Shown here in pieces: positions 1 to 11,670 of a stretch of DNA of 64,000 nt (positions are counted from its first letter, which is position 1; each line of letters starts with the position of its first letter). Below the pieces are notes generated by a model, which was not told the origin of the DNA, made no database searches, and worked only from the letters and a program-made list of their open reading frames with translations. Position numbers and translations under genes: made by a program. The stretch is from Antitrichia curtipendula (taxonomy: Eukaryota > Streptophyta > Bryopsida > Hypnales > Leucodontaceae), in assembly GCA_951230915.1 (NCBI GenBank), contig OX579638.1, positions 11,674,696 to 11,738,695 on the forward strand, given 5' to 3'.

Positions 1-190
1 CACTATGTATTAGGAAAATCTTGATAAAAATCACCCCAACTAATTTCAGTGGATCTCTGACTTGTTGCAACTTCCCAACCTACCACCAAGTTCAATTTTG
101 AACAATATATGATGACAAGGGACTACAAGTTGGAAAACTCTCTCACATCTAAATGCTCCAATTCTTCACAAAGCATTAAATGTTTCAATT
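1..190 (-). pseudogene. LRR exon fragment of the trihelix-LRR gene (unit 0)
   Basis: Read on the minus strand, this stretch matches part of the LRR exon seen intact in unit 3. It shows the peptides EELEHLDVREFSNL and VVGWEVATS, where unit 3 has RELKHLDLREFPSL and VTGWEVATG. A TAG stop follows FSNL at the place where unit 3 has a glutamine codon, so this copy is dead. The fragment is cut on one side by the window edge and loses similarity at about position 190. It marks the start of the most degraded unit of the tandem array. Confidence 0.65.
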
Positions 191-381
191 TTCATTTGTT
201 GATTTCAAATACTCTTCACCTCTCATTGTTTACTTTTGGAAAAAAAATGGTGGTTTTGAATCTTAGAAGTCTTCACTCAAGGCCGATTTTTAGGTATCAA
301 AGAACGAAACATGTCTATTTTAGGTCCTGTAACCTTAGTCCACCAAAATCATGCCCTAAATTGCAAAACAAACTACCTATA

Positions 382-1189
382 AGGTAACTACACCCGCTTT
401 ATAAAATTGATGATTCTAAATCCTTGCCTAAAATGTACTTCCACTACTCATGAGAGTCTATGCATGGTCCGTTTTAAAACACCTATTTCCAATACTTTGA
501 ATTTTAACCTGTAAAAATCTAAGGGGTTTAAGACAAAATACAAATGTGTTATAAAATATAAATTCTAAATTTTTTTTGAAGTTTGCATCAAAGAAGATAA
601 TGTGAAGCATAAAAAGTCAAAAATATTTATATGGTCAAAATTATAAAGTTATTTTTAGATTATCTTCAAATGATTTTAAAGATATAATTTCAAAAATTCC
701 CCCAAAATACAATTTCTACCTTTTGGATTTGATTTTTTTTTTAATTCGTCAAAAATGCATAAGATCTAGAAATGAGAACACCAACAATTTTTCAAAATAG
801 TAAGTTTTTCAACACTAGCCAATTCTAAACATTTTGTGCTATTTCTCTCATAATTTTTGTTTGACCGCAACAATCTTAATTTTGAATATAAATATTGAAA
901 GCCAACCCAATCTTTTAGGGGGGGGGGGGGGGGATAGAAGGGGGGAGATTTAAAAAAAATATTTTTTTGTCTGAAAATTCTGCCCGAAGTCGGGCAGCAA
1001 CCAGAAAATGGTCGTTTGAGTGCTTAGGGGTTAATAGTTTATACATATGTTGTCCAAAAAATGCATTTTAGGCTTGAATATAAAATCCCCTTTTGACTAC
1101 CAACAAGATCCCCACAAAAAAAAATTTCAATATAGTAATGGGAACCACATTGAAGTGCTTTATTTGTGCAATTTTAGGTGTCGTTACCT
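382..1189. mobile_element. Small non-autonomous DNA element E1 (AGGTAAC ends)
   Basis: The left end AGGTAACTACACC follows a TA at 380-381, and the right end GGTGTCGTTACCT closes at 1189. The first 130 or so bases match, in inverted orientation, the last bases of E2 (1362-2234), so E1 and E2 are two members of one family in opposite directions. No transposase is encoded. The right flank reads CA rather than TA, so the target duplication is imperfect. A TTAA-type element is nested inside at 508-1030. Confidence 0.5.
508..1030. mobile_element. TTAA-site element nested in E1
   Basis: TTAA at 504-507 and TTAA at 1031-1034 flank this 523-bp segment, which ends in TAGGGG. Removing it joins E1 sequence that then aligns with the matching part of E2. 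The left end (CCTG) has decayed from the CCCCTAAA seen in its relatives at 1481 and 43507. The interior has a 16-base G run (918-933) and a short hairpin built on CTGCCCGA/TCGGGCAG. There is no coding capacity. Confidence 0.5.
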
Positions 1190-1359
1190 CAGAGACTCCA
1201 TCCACATCCACAGTGCCCAAATGGGAAAGAGTGTCAGGGCCAATGACAAACATCCGGAATTTCTGAATTTTAGGAAGCAACTCTGGTTGTTGTGAACTTT
1301 GAGAGGCTTCTGCTTTGACTCGTACATTGGAGCGGGTTCTGGCCTTGCAGATGTTGCGG
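1190..1359 (+). pseudogene. Relict exon of unit 0, first part
   Basis: This 170-bp strip aligns with the relict exon at 11671-11781, 24234-24344 and 57815-57925. Shared words include GTGTCAGGGCCAATGA and the stretch around GGAGCGGGTTCT. The reading frame is broken here by small indels. About 66 bases present in the other units, between GGTTCT and CTTGCAGA, are missing. The exon sits exactly between elements E1 and E2, so those elements appear to have inserted on either side of it. The original product is not recognised. Confidence 0.45.
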
Positions 1360-1361
1360 TA

Positions 1362-2234
1362 AGGAAGGTAACTACACTTAGAATCGCACAAATAAGCAAT
1401 TCCCAATATTATATTGGAAATATTTTTTTTTTGAGGGGGGAGCCTCTTGGTAGGGAATAAGGCACTCTAGATTCTCTTAACCCCTAAAGGACCGAGGGGG
1501 GTATTCAGGGAGACATTGTCAAAAACTGTGTTTTTTTAGTTTGTTAATCAAAACTGAAAATTGAAACTTTTTTTTGAAACTTCAACCGTACAAAACTAAA
1601 GTAAAGTATTTTACCAAAGTGTGGAAAAAATTTCAGCCCATTTGACCGCGTGGATTGAAAGATTATAACGTTTGAAGTTAGAAGAAAATGTTTTTTTTTA
1701 AACCGCCCCAAGATAGCTAACAAAGTTTGACTACGCTTAGAATGTGATTTGAGTATTTAAATTTGTTTTTTTCTGGACAATTGTATGCCATATTTTATTA
1801 GTTACATACATGCCAAATTTCAAAAGTTGATGAGCTTTTCTGCAAAAGATTCTCCAAAGATTCCCAAATTGCCCGAGCTGCCCCAAAAGTTCAAGGCAGC
1901 ATAACTTTTGATCCGGGCACCCGATTGGAAAAAAAATTATTTTTTCACGAAGGAGGCACATATATGTACATTGTGTCCAAATTTCATGAACATCTGACCA
2001 AAAATGACTTCATAGGAACCTACCCGAGATTTCTTGCGTACGTTGAACGGACACTTGGTCCTTTAGGGGTTAAAATGCATTTTTTGGACATTGTATGAAT
2101 AAGCTATGAATTTTCAAAGTGCTGAAAATAGGTGTTCTTAAGAGCAATCATGCATAGACTCTCATGAATAGTGGCAGTACATTTTAGGCAAGTGTGTGAT
2201 TTTAGGTAGAGTGCCATTTTAGGTGTAGTTACCT
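1362..2234. mobile_element. Small non-autonomous DNA element E2 (AGGTAAC ends, TA duplication)
   Basis: TA at 1360-1361 and TA at 2235-2236 flank the element. The ends are AGGAAGGTAACTACAC on the left and GTGTAGTTACCT on the right, so the left end carries a 4-base repeat of AGGA/AGGT. Its right part matches the left part of E1 inverted, through the shared words CTTGCCTAAAATGTACT and ATGAGAGTCTATGCATG. It splits the relict exon: the exon's first half ends at 1359 and the second resumes after 2236. A TTAA-type element is nested at 1481-2069. No protein is encoded. Confidence 0.6.
1481..2069. mobile_element. TTAA-site element with CCCCTAAAGGACC inverted repeats (piggyBac-like MITE)
   Basis: Perfect TTAA duplications lie at 1477-1480 and 2070-2073. 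The terminal inverted repeats are CCCCTAAAGGACC and GGTCCTTTAGGGG. TTAA target sites and C-run ends are the hallmark of the piggyBac superfamily; assignment beyond that is inference because no transposase is present. The corresponding place in E1 lacks this insertion and carries a different one. Length is 589 bp, non-coding. Confidence 0.65.
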
Positions 2235-2236
2235 TA

Positions 2237-2345
2237 TGTTCTCAAACTTATACCAAAGTTCTTCGGAAGTTGATTTCCAAATCAAATTGAATGAAAGGGA
2301 CAAAAAGATTGTGGAATTGGTTAAATTTTTGAGTTGGGCATCTGT
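2237..2345 (+). pseudogene. Relict exon of unit 0, second part
   Basis: In the plus frame this encodes QIKLNERDKKIVELV, where unit 1 has KIKLNERDGKVVELV and unit 3 has KIKLNERDEELVDLV. Most differences between units are conservative at the protein level, which suggests an ancestral coding exon. The frame upstream is interrupted by element E2. The gene family is not recognised. Confidence 0.4.
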
Positions 2346-2363
2346 CCGCACACGTTCAAGGTA

Positions 2364-2500
2364 AGGTGGTCTACTCTAGAAGCGATTGTGTTCTAAATGC
2401 AATCCCTATCTAGGAATGAGTGGCATATTGCTTGAAATATCTATTACTGTCAATGATGAGATAGGTAGGCTTAAGTGGTCGCTTAAAGAGTAGACTACCT
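2364..2500. mobile_element. 137-bp MITE (AGGTGGTCTACTCT ends, TA duplication)
   Basis: TA at 2362-2363 and 2501-2502 flank a short element with inverted ends AGGTGGTCTACTCT and AGAGTAGACTACCT, extending inward to AGCGA/TCGCT. It belongs to the group of TA-inserting elements whose ends all start with AGGT. Confidence 0.6.
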
Positions 2501-2502
2501 TA

Positions 2503-4079
2503 AATGTACCTATGACAAGCAAATCACCCATGACAAGCACCTAGGAATTGACCAAGTAGAGTCATACATCAATCCATGACAAAAAAATTTAATAAATGAG
2601 ATTAGGATTACATTAGATTGGTTTAGTGGTCAAAATCAATGCCTTGACTGATGGCGATAGAGTTATTAGTGATTGCTTTCAAAATTTTGACGTTTTTAGT
2701 ATAAATTCATCAAAACAAGTGATTTTTTTAAATTCCTTCATATTGAAGCAATATTATGACTCTTTTAGATGGTAGAGTGGCCATCATACACTGTGTGCAA
2801 TCAAATAGCACATTCAAAAAATTCATAAGAAATTCATACTTCGTCAAAAAAATAAAATTTTAGTTGCTCTCTTCATTTCTAACATTGGCCTTTGTATAGA
2901 AAAAAAAACTAATTTTTTTTTGCCAATTGTATCAAGGTAGAACACTCATTTTGCTTGTCTTAAGTAGGTTTACTTTATTGGCTCTAAAGTGAAGAAGAAG
3001 ATTACATTGCATTGATTGACCCTTAATCCCATGAGGAAGTTTGAACAACTACGGAACTCAAAAAGTGAGTGTGTGCTAGAAACATCAAGAAAGTCTTTCT
3101 TTGCCTAGTGTCTTGTAATCCATAAAAAGAATTCTTTTGCAAGGACATGTTGATTGTATGCTTCACCAACAAAATATTTTTTATCAAGTGAAGAACCTTC
3201 CATTTGGCCTCAAGAAAAATCTACGTATCTAAGTAGAATTAATACACATTCAAAGAATGAGGTGGCCACACTCCCTAGACTCAAAGGAAGGATGGTTCTT
3301 TCTTTGAGCCTATATTCTTGGATTCTTTATAAATGTCTTAGAATGTTAGGGAGGTTAGACAAATTTTGCATGTAAGGTATTGTATTGTCTAAGGTAATCA
3401 CAATGAATTGCAATTCTCTAACTAGCGGAATCCATCCCTAGAAATGGAAGCCTAAATTGTAGCCTAAAATGCATAGTTGTTGAATATAAGAACCTAGGTG
3501 ACAATTTTAGGTACACCTACAATCAACAATTGAAAATTTATAAATTTCTCATATACAATGACACAAAAAACATATGCTAAGCATTCAATTCAATGTTTGG
3601 TAAAAAGAAAATTCAATTAGTAGTACAAGACATAATTTTGAATTAGACATTCTTGCACTTGGCCAAGTGCAGTGATTGTACACACAATTGTTTGCTGAAA
3701 TGTGTGTTTTAAAAACTATGGTCCCTTTAGCTTTTCCAAGTATGTACTTGATACATTGTGTCGTGCAATGCATGCATATTTCCTATTTTCCTTGCATTTC
3801 AAATTTCTACATACATCATTAACTTTGTCATGCTCTTAAATACTCTTATTACTTGTATAATTCAATATTTTTGTCATTATATTGTGCCATTACTTTAATA
3901 TTACACCATTCAATTACAAATTTTGATAATACTACACCACCACCTACAAACTCTCAAAATGACATCATTCAGATACAACCAAAATCTAATGTATCTCCAC
4001 TACCATTCCATTCTTAGTTTATCTTTGATACAATCCATTTGAAATGCCCTCCAGCAACTACTAACACACATACAAAATA
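2503..4079. other. AT-rich spacer with degraded D8-type repeat
   Basis: No gene is supported here. From about 2940 to 3540 the sequence is a diverged copy of the start of segment D8 (12121, 32591, 59216). Shared words include GTTAGACAAATTTT, GGTATTGTATTGT and TACACCTACAATCAACAATTGAAAATTTATA. After 3540 I see only AT-rich DNA with CA-rich tracts. Confidence 0.5.
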
Positions 4080-4950
4080 GTTATCCATGCGGTGCCTACA
4101 CTTCAAAAAGCTCACTCACAATTTCAGTGTCATATTTCTATAATTGAAACCCCGAATCATGGCGTACTGTGCATCACCTTCAGAATGTAATTCGGGTTTA
4201 ACATAAATGTTGAGAATCCATATAAGAAAGAGCCAATCTGAACCCGAAAGGAATTGCCAGACTGCTTGCATTGAATAGAAAAGTTTGCGATTAACACACT
4301 AAATCGAAAACCCAAGCTCAAAGCGAATTTGAATTCTGGAAATGTGTAGATGCTCACTCCAAGGTGCACTGGATGATAATTGTAGCATTGTCTCACAATT
4401 TTCACCCCAACCACTTCCTTCAGCTAATCTTGAAGGAAACTCGGAAGGAAATTTTTCCTCGCTCTATCTAACCATGCGAAAAACAAGAACCCACTTCCGT
4501 AAGTCTCTCAAGGACATCGTTGTACTGTACAGGACATAGGCAAACATCAATTCCTATACATATCTGAATTACTTGCAAGTCAAGAATAGACTGGAGGATA
4601 ATTTGAGCAAAACTCAAGGTATCCACTTCAGAATTCAGATTAGCAGATGTAATCCTGTTTGGCTTTTAATTTCAGGGGGGTTTGTGCCCCCGCCCAGTCG
4701 GTTTTTTGGCTTTCACAGCAGATGCAATCTCAACACTAAGTGATCATGGGATCTTAAAGGCATGAAGCTTGCCATCTTACTTGAATGGTAGATGATGCTG
4801 CCAATAGTAAGGACTGTCGGTAACTGTGCAATACGAAACCTGCAGTGAGGTCAAACCTGGAATGGAGTGGCGTCAACCTGAATTATAATGAACTCCAAAC
4901 AAAAAGCTTTCTATCAAGTCATAGTGCTCTACACTGATCAGTCTCCCGTC
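4080..4950. repeat. Segment D1, copy 1 (start of unit 1)
   Basis: This aligns with 48988-49770 and marks where unit 1 begins, as the other copy marks the start of unit 3. Both copies keep a minus-strand open stretch ending in a shared C-terminus (SFLYGFSTFMLNPNYILKVM). I cannot assign a function, and the stretch may be chance. Copy 1 has about 90 bases around 4650-4740 (with GGGGGGTTTGTGCCCCCGCC) that copy 2 lacks. Confidence 0.55.
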
Positions 4951-7900
4951 CAAGGAATCGTGTGCTTGAAATGAAGGCATTAGAGATATCCCTTTTAAAT
5001 CCATCCCTACTTTCCATCTTGTGTTTTGACTTTGACCTCTTTGAAACTCGGTTGAAATTATGAAAAAAAATTCTAGGAGGGTCAATGGAAAACACAAGCT
5101 AGAAACTAGAGATGAAAGTAAAGGATATCTCTATTGACTAAGAATTTCTCAAGGTGTATGATACTGTCACTTGCAAATGTTTTTACAAAATTAACTAAGA
5201 TTAAGGCACCAGATGTCAACCACACCCAGATGTCCGCTCGCTATTTCCAACTTTAGATTGGAACTCAAGCTTGGAATGTGTTTTTTTGGATCTTGTTCAA
5301 GGTTGAGACTAATATGGTTATGACACAAGTTCAAAAGTAGTGAGCAAGATGGTAGGAAGTAGTGAGGGAAAAAGTAGTTCTACAATGATTGGAATTGGAA
5401 GACTCTAATTGGACAAGTGCGCTGTTTGGCTCACAAAATTCATAGTAACTTCAATTTCGGAAATAAAATTCTAAAAAATTAACAATCTCCATATTTCCTA
5501 TCTTCCTAGATGGAAAAACTTCCATCACCACACCATTTGTTCCAAAATCTCTTAAATGATCAACTACTAATGTTTCTACCTTATGCAAACAACAACGTTT
5601 GTTAATTAGCCTCACAGTCACTTACCAACTTGAGGTGATGTCCACCCCATCTGTTCTGGAAACAACTCTCAATTGGGGATCTTGTATATTGATAGTTGAA
5701 CTTATCTCTTGTAAGGTGTCTACACCTATTTGTGATAGTTACCACTTTTAAACACTATCTTCATGAAAACTTGCTTGAAATGTCTAATATAAACATGAGA
5801 AACTAGGGTCAATTTGAGATGAGAACTTTGAAAACTCAATCATGGTTTATTCAAAACACTATAACAAAACATGTTTAAAAAGAATTGTACTTAATTTTGA
5901 GTGTGTTTCTTTTTACCATATTTTGTTATAGTTAAAATGCCCAATAAATACATGCTAAAATGCATTGAAATTGTTTATTTAGAAGGAGGCCAAAAAATGC
6001 ATTAGAATCATCTTTCAATTCGCAATATGACTCCACAAAATTTGAGATAGTTTTATAGTTAGAATTATATTAGGTGTGCATACCTTATCCGCACAAAAAC
6101 AAACACCAAATACAAGCTCAAATGCTTACTTGGACATAACATTGAACATTTTTTTCAAAAATTGTTGGAGTTTTTCTTCATCAATTACTTCAATCAACTT
6201 GTTCTTTGCCTAAAAATCTTGGTTCCTCAAACAAGAGATCCACGAACTGTGATTCAAAATTCAGAGGCCTAACCACAATATACCACATTACTTTACCTTA
6301 AGATGCAAGCACAAGAATGGGTAGAAATTCTCTCCAACTTAAAAGACCTCTTACCTACTATGGTGTGGCAAAACTTTGTTCTCCTATAACCGTATCTTGC
6401 TCCATCATTCCCATAATTTCTTATTGGCTGGGGACTTTCTAAGAGTGCCTGTGGATATTAACTCAAGGCAACTTCTTCTTATTCCAGTTTTGGAAGTTGC
6501 TACCATATTTTTTGGTTTTGTTTGTAGAATAAGAATTTTTGGAATAAAGAAGGGCTTCACCTTAGCCCCGTATTCGCTTTTCTCTAGTGCTATACATTCT
6601 CTAAGCTTTCATCTAAGGTGGTGGCGATGAGGGAACGAATCTCTATTGACGAAGTTCTCGACAATAATTGACCGCAAGCTTCTTACCAGACACTACCAAT
6701 CTCTTAGATCAATTTTATCAAAGAAGTAAGGGCACCTTCTTTCTACTTTCTTTCTTGATTAGAAAGAGCTATGGCACAAAACTAGATCTCTGAAAGAAGC
6801 TACTTTCTTGTGATCTATTTGACATAACGTGGCTTCAAATCACTTATTGAGAATTAGGATTGTGTCGTGCATCTGCAACTATTGTACCCTTGGGACCAAA
6901 ATATCTTCCATCCATAGATTCCACTCTTGTCCTCAAATCCAAGATATTTGAGATTACACCCAATCTATTTTGTATCACTTACATGGTTTGCCACCCATTA
7001 TTGGCACCCATGTTAGAATGGACTTTTTCCAATGTTTATTTGGTTCTTTTAGTCCCTAGAAGTTTTAAGAACTTGAGATCATTTGGAATCTACTTCGAGC
7101 TCCTCGCTCTTGATCATTTGGATTTCACACAATAGTAGGGTTTTTGTTCACCACTGTTGATTTCTAGAATCCACTCACAAGACTATCTAGAATTCTCTCT
7201 TGGACTTGAGCCATGCCATCCAATTGAAGACCCAAACCAATGCCCATTATTGTCCTTAAGATGCTACCTTTATTTGGGCCCAATTTGACCGTATTTAGCT
7301 TAAGTCTCTTCTAATTATTTGTAGGAACGATTCTAGCATCAATTAAAATAAATGGGTCCTTCTTCTTGTGCTTTCTCTATATAATTAGTTACTCCGTAAT
7401 TTTTTATTTTTTATTTTTTGGCTCTTACCTCACCATTGTCCAACTTATATGGCTTAGTTGTCTCATATTCTAGTTTTGTTTCTATTAATGCAATGGTTTT
7501 AAAAAAAAACAAATAAGCGTGAGATCTTTGAAATAATTGGCCTTCTCATATCCGCCAACTACTTAAAGAGGTTGGAGTTATTTCTCTCTTCAACAAATCT
7601 CTCAAAAAAACACTAAAATTAAAATTAAACATTTTTAACTTCAAGAAACTAAATTCTACTAAAAACTACAAATATTCAATATATGACCAATTAGAGAAGT
7701 ATTTTTAATTTCAAGTTTCATATATTATTGAAAAATATGGTTAGCCAAAATTGATCGAATTGTAGAGATATGAACCTTAAATCATATTTTGCAACTTCTG
7801 TTGCAAAACCATTATTAAATTATTCTTATACTACAACATCAAAAATTTCCAAGTCTAAAATATCCTAGTCATAAAGGAATTAAAGTGCTTCATGTTATAT

Positions 7901-8054
7901 TTCCTTCATTACAACAACTAGATATCTTAATTCTTGGTCACTAGAAAAAAGACCACCTGAGAAGTTTATAATGAGATAATGATGAGCTCATGATTAGAAA
8001 ACCAATATCCTACACCAACATATTAAGCATTCAAAACAAGTCAACATAGCTCAA
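4951..8054. repeat. Segment D2, copy 1
   Basis: About 3 kb repeated at 15545-18184 and 49771-52800. It lies downstream of the minus-strand trihelix-LRR gene in units 1 and 3. It carries a TA-type MITE at the same place in all three copies, so that insertion predates the array. An open stretch of about 84-93 codons near 6376-6630 recurs in the copies but changes length and frame. I do not call a gene. Confidence 0.6.
5714..6085. mobile_element. MITE with AGGTGTCTACACC ends, copy 1
   Basis: TA at 5712-5713 and 6086-6087 flank inverted ends AGGTGTCTACACC and GGTGTGCATACCT. Orthologous copies are at 16329-16696 and 50556-50923. Non-coding, 372 bp. Confidence 0.6.
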
Positions 8055-8067
8055 GTAGATCTTTATT

Positions 8068-9986
8068 CTACATCCACAACAAGGTCATGAGACTAATTAA
8101 GTCCTCCCTGCCTGGAATGTCCTTCACACCAATGAACCTTAGATCCAAATAAACCAATGCTTTCAAGTGCCCTAGGAATGGAAGCCATTTTAGTGAAGTA
8201 CAACCAAAGAGGCCTAATGAAGTCAACAAATGCAATTCTCCTACACCTATTACATCTTCGACACCACTAAAACTCATATCCAAATCGGTCAACCCCTTCA
8301 GACAACCTAGCTTTGGTACCCTATTCAAACTTGTGCATCGATAAAGGTGGAGTGTCGTCAAAGCTTGAAACCCACTCAAACCTCAAATGCTAGAAAAGGA
8401 ACTACTTCCAAGTGACAAGAATTCCAAAGACTTCAACTCCTTGAGAGTCTCCAAATCCATTATTTCTGACAAGCTCAAGTCATTTCATATATCCAACCTC
8501 CATAATTTAGCACATTGGTCGAAGTCAATAAATGGCCAAAAAATCATTGATTTATTAGATCTATGTACCTTCATTTTCCTCAATGAAAAACAGTATTGTA
8601 CTTCAGGAAAATCGCAATAGGCATCACACTACTTTATCTCAACTGACCCAAGACCTGTTGCAACTTCCCAACCTATCACTGAGTGGAACTTTGGACAATA
8701 TTTAATGCTAAAGCATTGCAAGCTCGGAAACTCCCTCAAATCCAAATGCATCAATTCTCTACACCAAGAAAGTCTCAACACTCTAATATATTGAAGTGAA
8801 GACTACTCAATGGAAAAACTATCACCATAAGTCTTCAAGTGGGGATTCTTGCACAACACTTCGTTTACAATCGTTTCATACAAACAAAACTTTAAAGTCC
8901 CTCTTTTGTCCTTCCAAAGATTCATGGGTAGGAGATCCAGTCTTTTTTCAAAAACCATGCCCACCACGTGTACAAGTGCGAGTTGCCAAAGCTTAAAAAC
9001 CTGCACAAAAATATAATTTGCCAAAAAAGAGTAGAATGATTGTCAGAAAACCTAAGTTCTTACATAAAACTTGTAGTCTAATGAAATATCGTCTATCAAG
9101 TGATTTCCATGATAATTCAAATATCACATGGTCTCCTAGTTATTTTCAATAGATGAAAATCAAGAATTGAGATCATCTTCAAACAAAACATATAAATCAA
9201 ACAAAAATAACAATCTCAAAATCTTGACAAACAAAACCTAAGTAGTTCATAATGTCCCTCAGTTCAAAGTCTTGCACAATTGCTAGCTTTCACATACTTC
9301 TTCCAAATCGAATAATTGTTCGCTCTTCAATTTCAAAATCTATGAGTACTCTTGGACAAGATTGAGTAGTATAGATTGCAAGTCGTCATTCAATGAACTA
9401 AACACTTTCGCTGGAAAAACATTGTGAAGTGCAACCTCAATTGTTCCACATGCACCATCCAATACAACCTGCACCAAACCCATGAGCCATTCAAACGTAG
9501 ATGGTGAGAATGGTATCTCCTACCTCACAAATATGTGCATACAATTGACTTCAAGCAACATCTAGTCCTCACATATGTATCAATATAGCCACTCTTCAAA
9601 TTAAAAACAGAATCTTTAAAAAACTAAATCCAAGAAAACCATATGCGTCATTAAAATGAAATGAAGAATCAAAAACACAAGAAATAAATACACCATTCAC
9701 AATTCCAACAAAAATGAAAATGGCAAAACGTGATTTTGGAATGAGTCCAAACTTACAGGTCCGTCTTTGAATGACACTCCTTGTGAGATTGGTGGTAGAT
9801 TGGTAGTAGGGAAGTCAGGGGAGCTCAAAATATGGAAGTCATTGCATGCATTAGGACTCAACTTCATACGCTTTTGAGTTATATTGGCTTTGTTGACAAT
9901 TTCATCCATGGCTAAATACCATTCCTTGCTCAATGTCGTTACTAATTTCAAGTCAAGATGCTCTTGTGCCGTGATCTCAAAAAATG
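8068..9986 (-). pseudogene. Trihelix-LRR pseudogene of unit 1
   Basis: Minus-strand relict of the gene intact at 52817-55338. The LRR exon runs 9016-8068, the middle exon about 9515-9240, and the end of the trihelix exon 9986-9697. Exon borders are kept: the trihelix exon still ends at CCT before GTAAGT, and the middle exon still starts after TAG with EIPFSPS. Coding is destroyed. In the middle exon a TAG replaces the tryptophan after ECS. The LRR exon opens with GGT TTT TAA. A TGA replaces the CGA arginine in SSIRGL. The 5' part, including the trihelix core, is gone: at 9986 the sequence jumps into segment D6. An AATAAA on the minus strand (8062-8067) abuts the final stop, as in unit 3. Confidence 0.7.
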
Positions 9987-10930
9987 TCCTGGCCCAGGGC
10001 AGGAGCAGAGGGTCTGATATCCCAAACCTTGTACTCCGTCACTTATTTTGGTTCAATTGACCAAGTCCGATATCGGAGTAAGTTTCGGGAGGCTTGAGAT
10101 CACTAGTCGTGTCGTGGCATTCTTGTTCTGCAGAAGTTACTTGACCAACAAGTTAAGTTATCAGAGGTGGTTTGCGACCTGCTGAGGGTCAGGGAGGATT
10201 GACCGCTGTATTGCCCCCATCAGAGAGTAAAAGTTAAAATTGCCCCCTATTTTTTGCCGCTTAAATTTTTTTAATTCATCAAACCTCCTAAGTTGGGGTC
10301 TCTAATTGAAAATGTGAATTCAGAATTTGAAAATTCTATTATATGCAACAAATAAAAAATTTCAGTGTTTTCTGCAAGGATAAAACACGGGATAGGGATC
10401 AATCTTCCCTGGCCAACACCAAAGCCCACCAACTTTGCAATGGCTACAAGGGAGATTGAACCCCTTTGTAGGGCACTGGAATGGGTCAAGTCTATAGAAG
10501 TGCAAGGAGCCTTTTGCGGAGGTCCAGTCCAAGGGTGAATTAAAAAAAATCCCCCTATTTTGTGTTGTGCTAACTGTATTTTTATGCACCCCTCCTATAT
10601 AATTTGGGGTCTCTCATTGCAAACATGAACTCAATTTTTATTTATTTTTAAATTGCGTACCAAATAAAAAGTTTTTGCATTTTCCCCGAGGACAAAACAA
10701 GAGCCTCCCCAAGAGGCTTGTTGCACTCAAGGCTTTTTGCGGGGGGCTTTCTAGTGCCAGATTGCACCAGAGAAATTTAATTTGGCTAGAAAATGGCAAA
10801 AAATTATATTGTTTTTTGCCAAAATTTCTTGATTACAATCAAATCTAGGATGAAATTGCCAGATCGTTGATGAAAAAAAAATTAGAAACATGTGGTATGT
10901 GCAAATGCGATATTTCCTACATCAAGAAAG
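9987..10930. repeat. Segment D6, copy 1
   Basis: From GGCCCAGGGCAGGAGCAGAG onward this matches 23116 and 56701. It lacks the 292-bp MITE that the other two copies carry, and so preserves that element's empty TA site at 10598-10599. No gene is supported. The last part (10740-10930) is not found in the other copies. Confidence 0.6.
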
Positions 10931-11137
10931 TACCCCTCATTGCTTCAATATTGTTTCAATGGGTTAACAATATAGTATTGAAAGTATATTGTTGCATTGC
11001 TGCAAATAATAATGCAACAATATTGAAGCAATGGGAGCCTTGCATTTTTATTAAAAGTATATTGTTTCAATATTGCAACAATACACTTTCCATACTATAT
11101 TGTTAACCTATTGAAACAGTACTGCAGCAATGGGTGG
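10931..11137. mobile_element. Foldback element (long inverted repeat)
   Basis: The left arm, with ATTGCTTCAATATTGTTTCA and GGTTAACAATATAGTATTGA, is mirrored by the right arm TCCATACTATATTGTTAACC, TTGAAACAGTACTGCAGCAAT. The arms cover nearly the whole element of about 207 bp, so it can fold into one long hairpin. It is absent from the matching D6 segments of units 2 and 3. Exact ends and target duplication are uncertain. Confidence 0.5.
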
Positions 11138-11250
11138 CTTTTTCCCGATGTATCCAATATTTGAATGAATGCTGAAATTTGGAGCACCAATATATAATAT
11201 TTTATATGGCACTTCATAAAAAAACAAAAAAATAAGCTCTGGTTGCACTA

Positions 11251-11522
11251 AGGTAGGCACCCCCAAAATGGCACCTGACCTTAAAGCACCATCTACAGGT
11301 TGTGTACATTTCGAAAATCAGTTATGTACCTATTTGGATGGAGCGCTTTCAGAAACAAACTTTGACCCTTAATAACTTTTGCATACGATTTCCAAATGCC
11401 ACGTTCTCTGGTGCGTTGAAACCTCCTTTCACTTGCCAACAAGAATATATGAAAATTTGACCAGTCTAATAGTAGTAACTAGGCTCAGTAGCAGAAAGTG
11501 GCGGTTTTGGGTGTACCCACCT
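11251..11522. mobile_element. MITE with AGGTAGGCACCC ends, TA duplication
   Basis: TA at 11249-11250 and 11523-11524 flank inverted ends AGGTAGGCACCCCCAAAA and TTTTGGGTGTACCCACCT. The flanks, GTTGCAC-TA and TA-CCATAGACTCGACC, are found uninterrupted at 11595-11615, 24158-24178 and 57739-57759, which gives a clean empty site. The interior carries the TTTGACCCTTAATAACTTTT module shared with other elements here. Confidence 0.7.
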
Positions 11523-11670
11523 TACCATAGACTCGACCAAATATTTTTGCATTTTCCCCAGGAGCAAAACGAGAGCCTCCGCACGAGTCTTGTTGCACTA
11601 CCATAGACTCGACCAGTGCAATGCATCCAGCAGCTGCTCCCAGCAATTAGCTTAATGGCAACGACGACAA

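Noticed and set aside
4157..4414. Minus-strand ORF in D1 resembling the one at 49066-49314
   Set aside because: The C-terminus is shared, but the copies are recent duplicates, and I see no domain, splice sites or codon pattern to support a gene.
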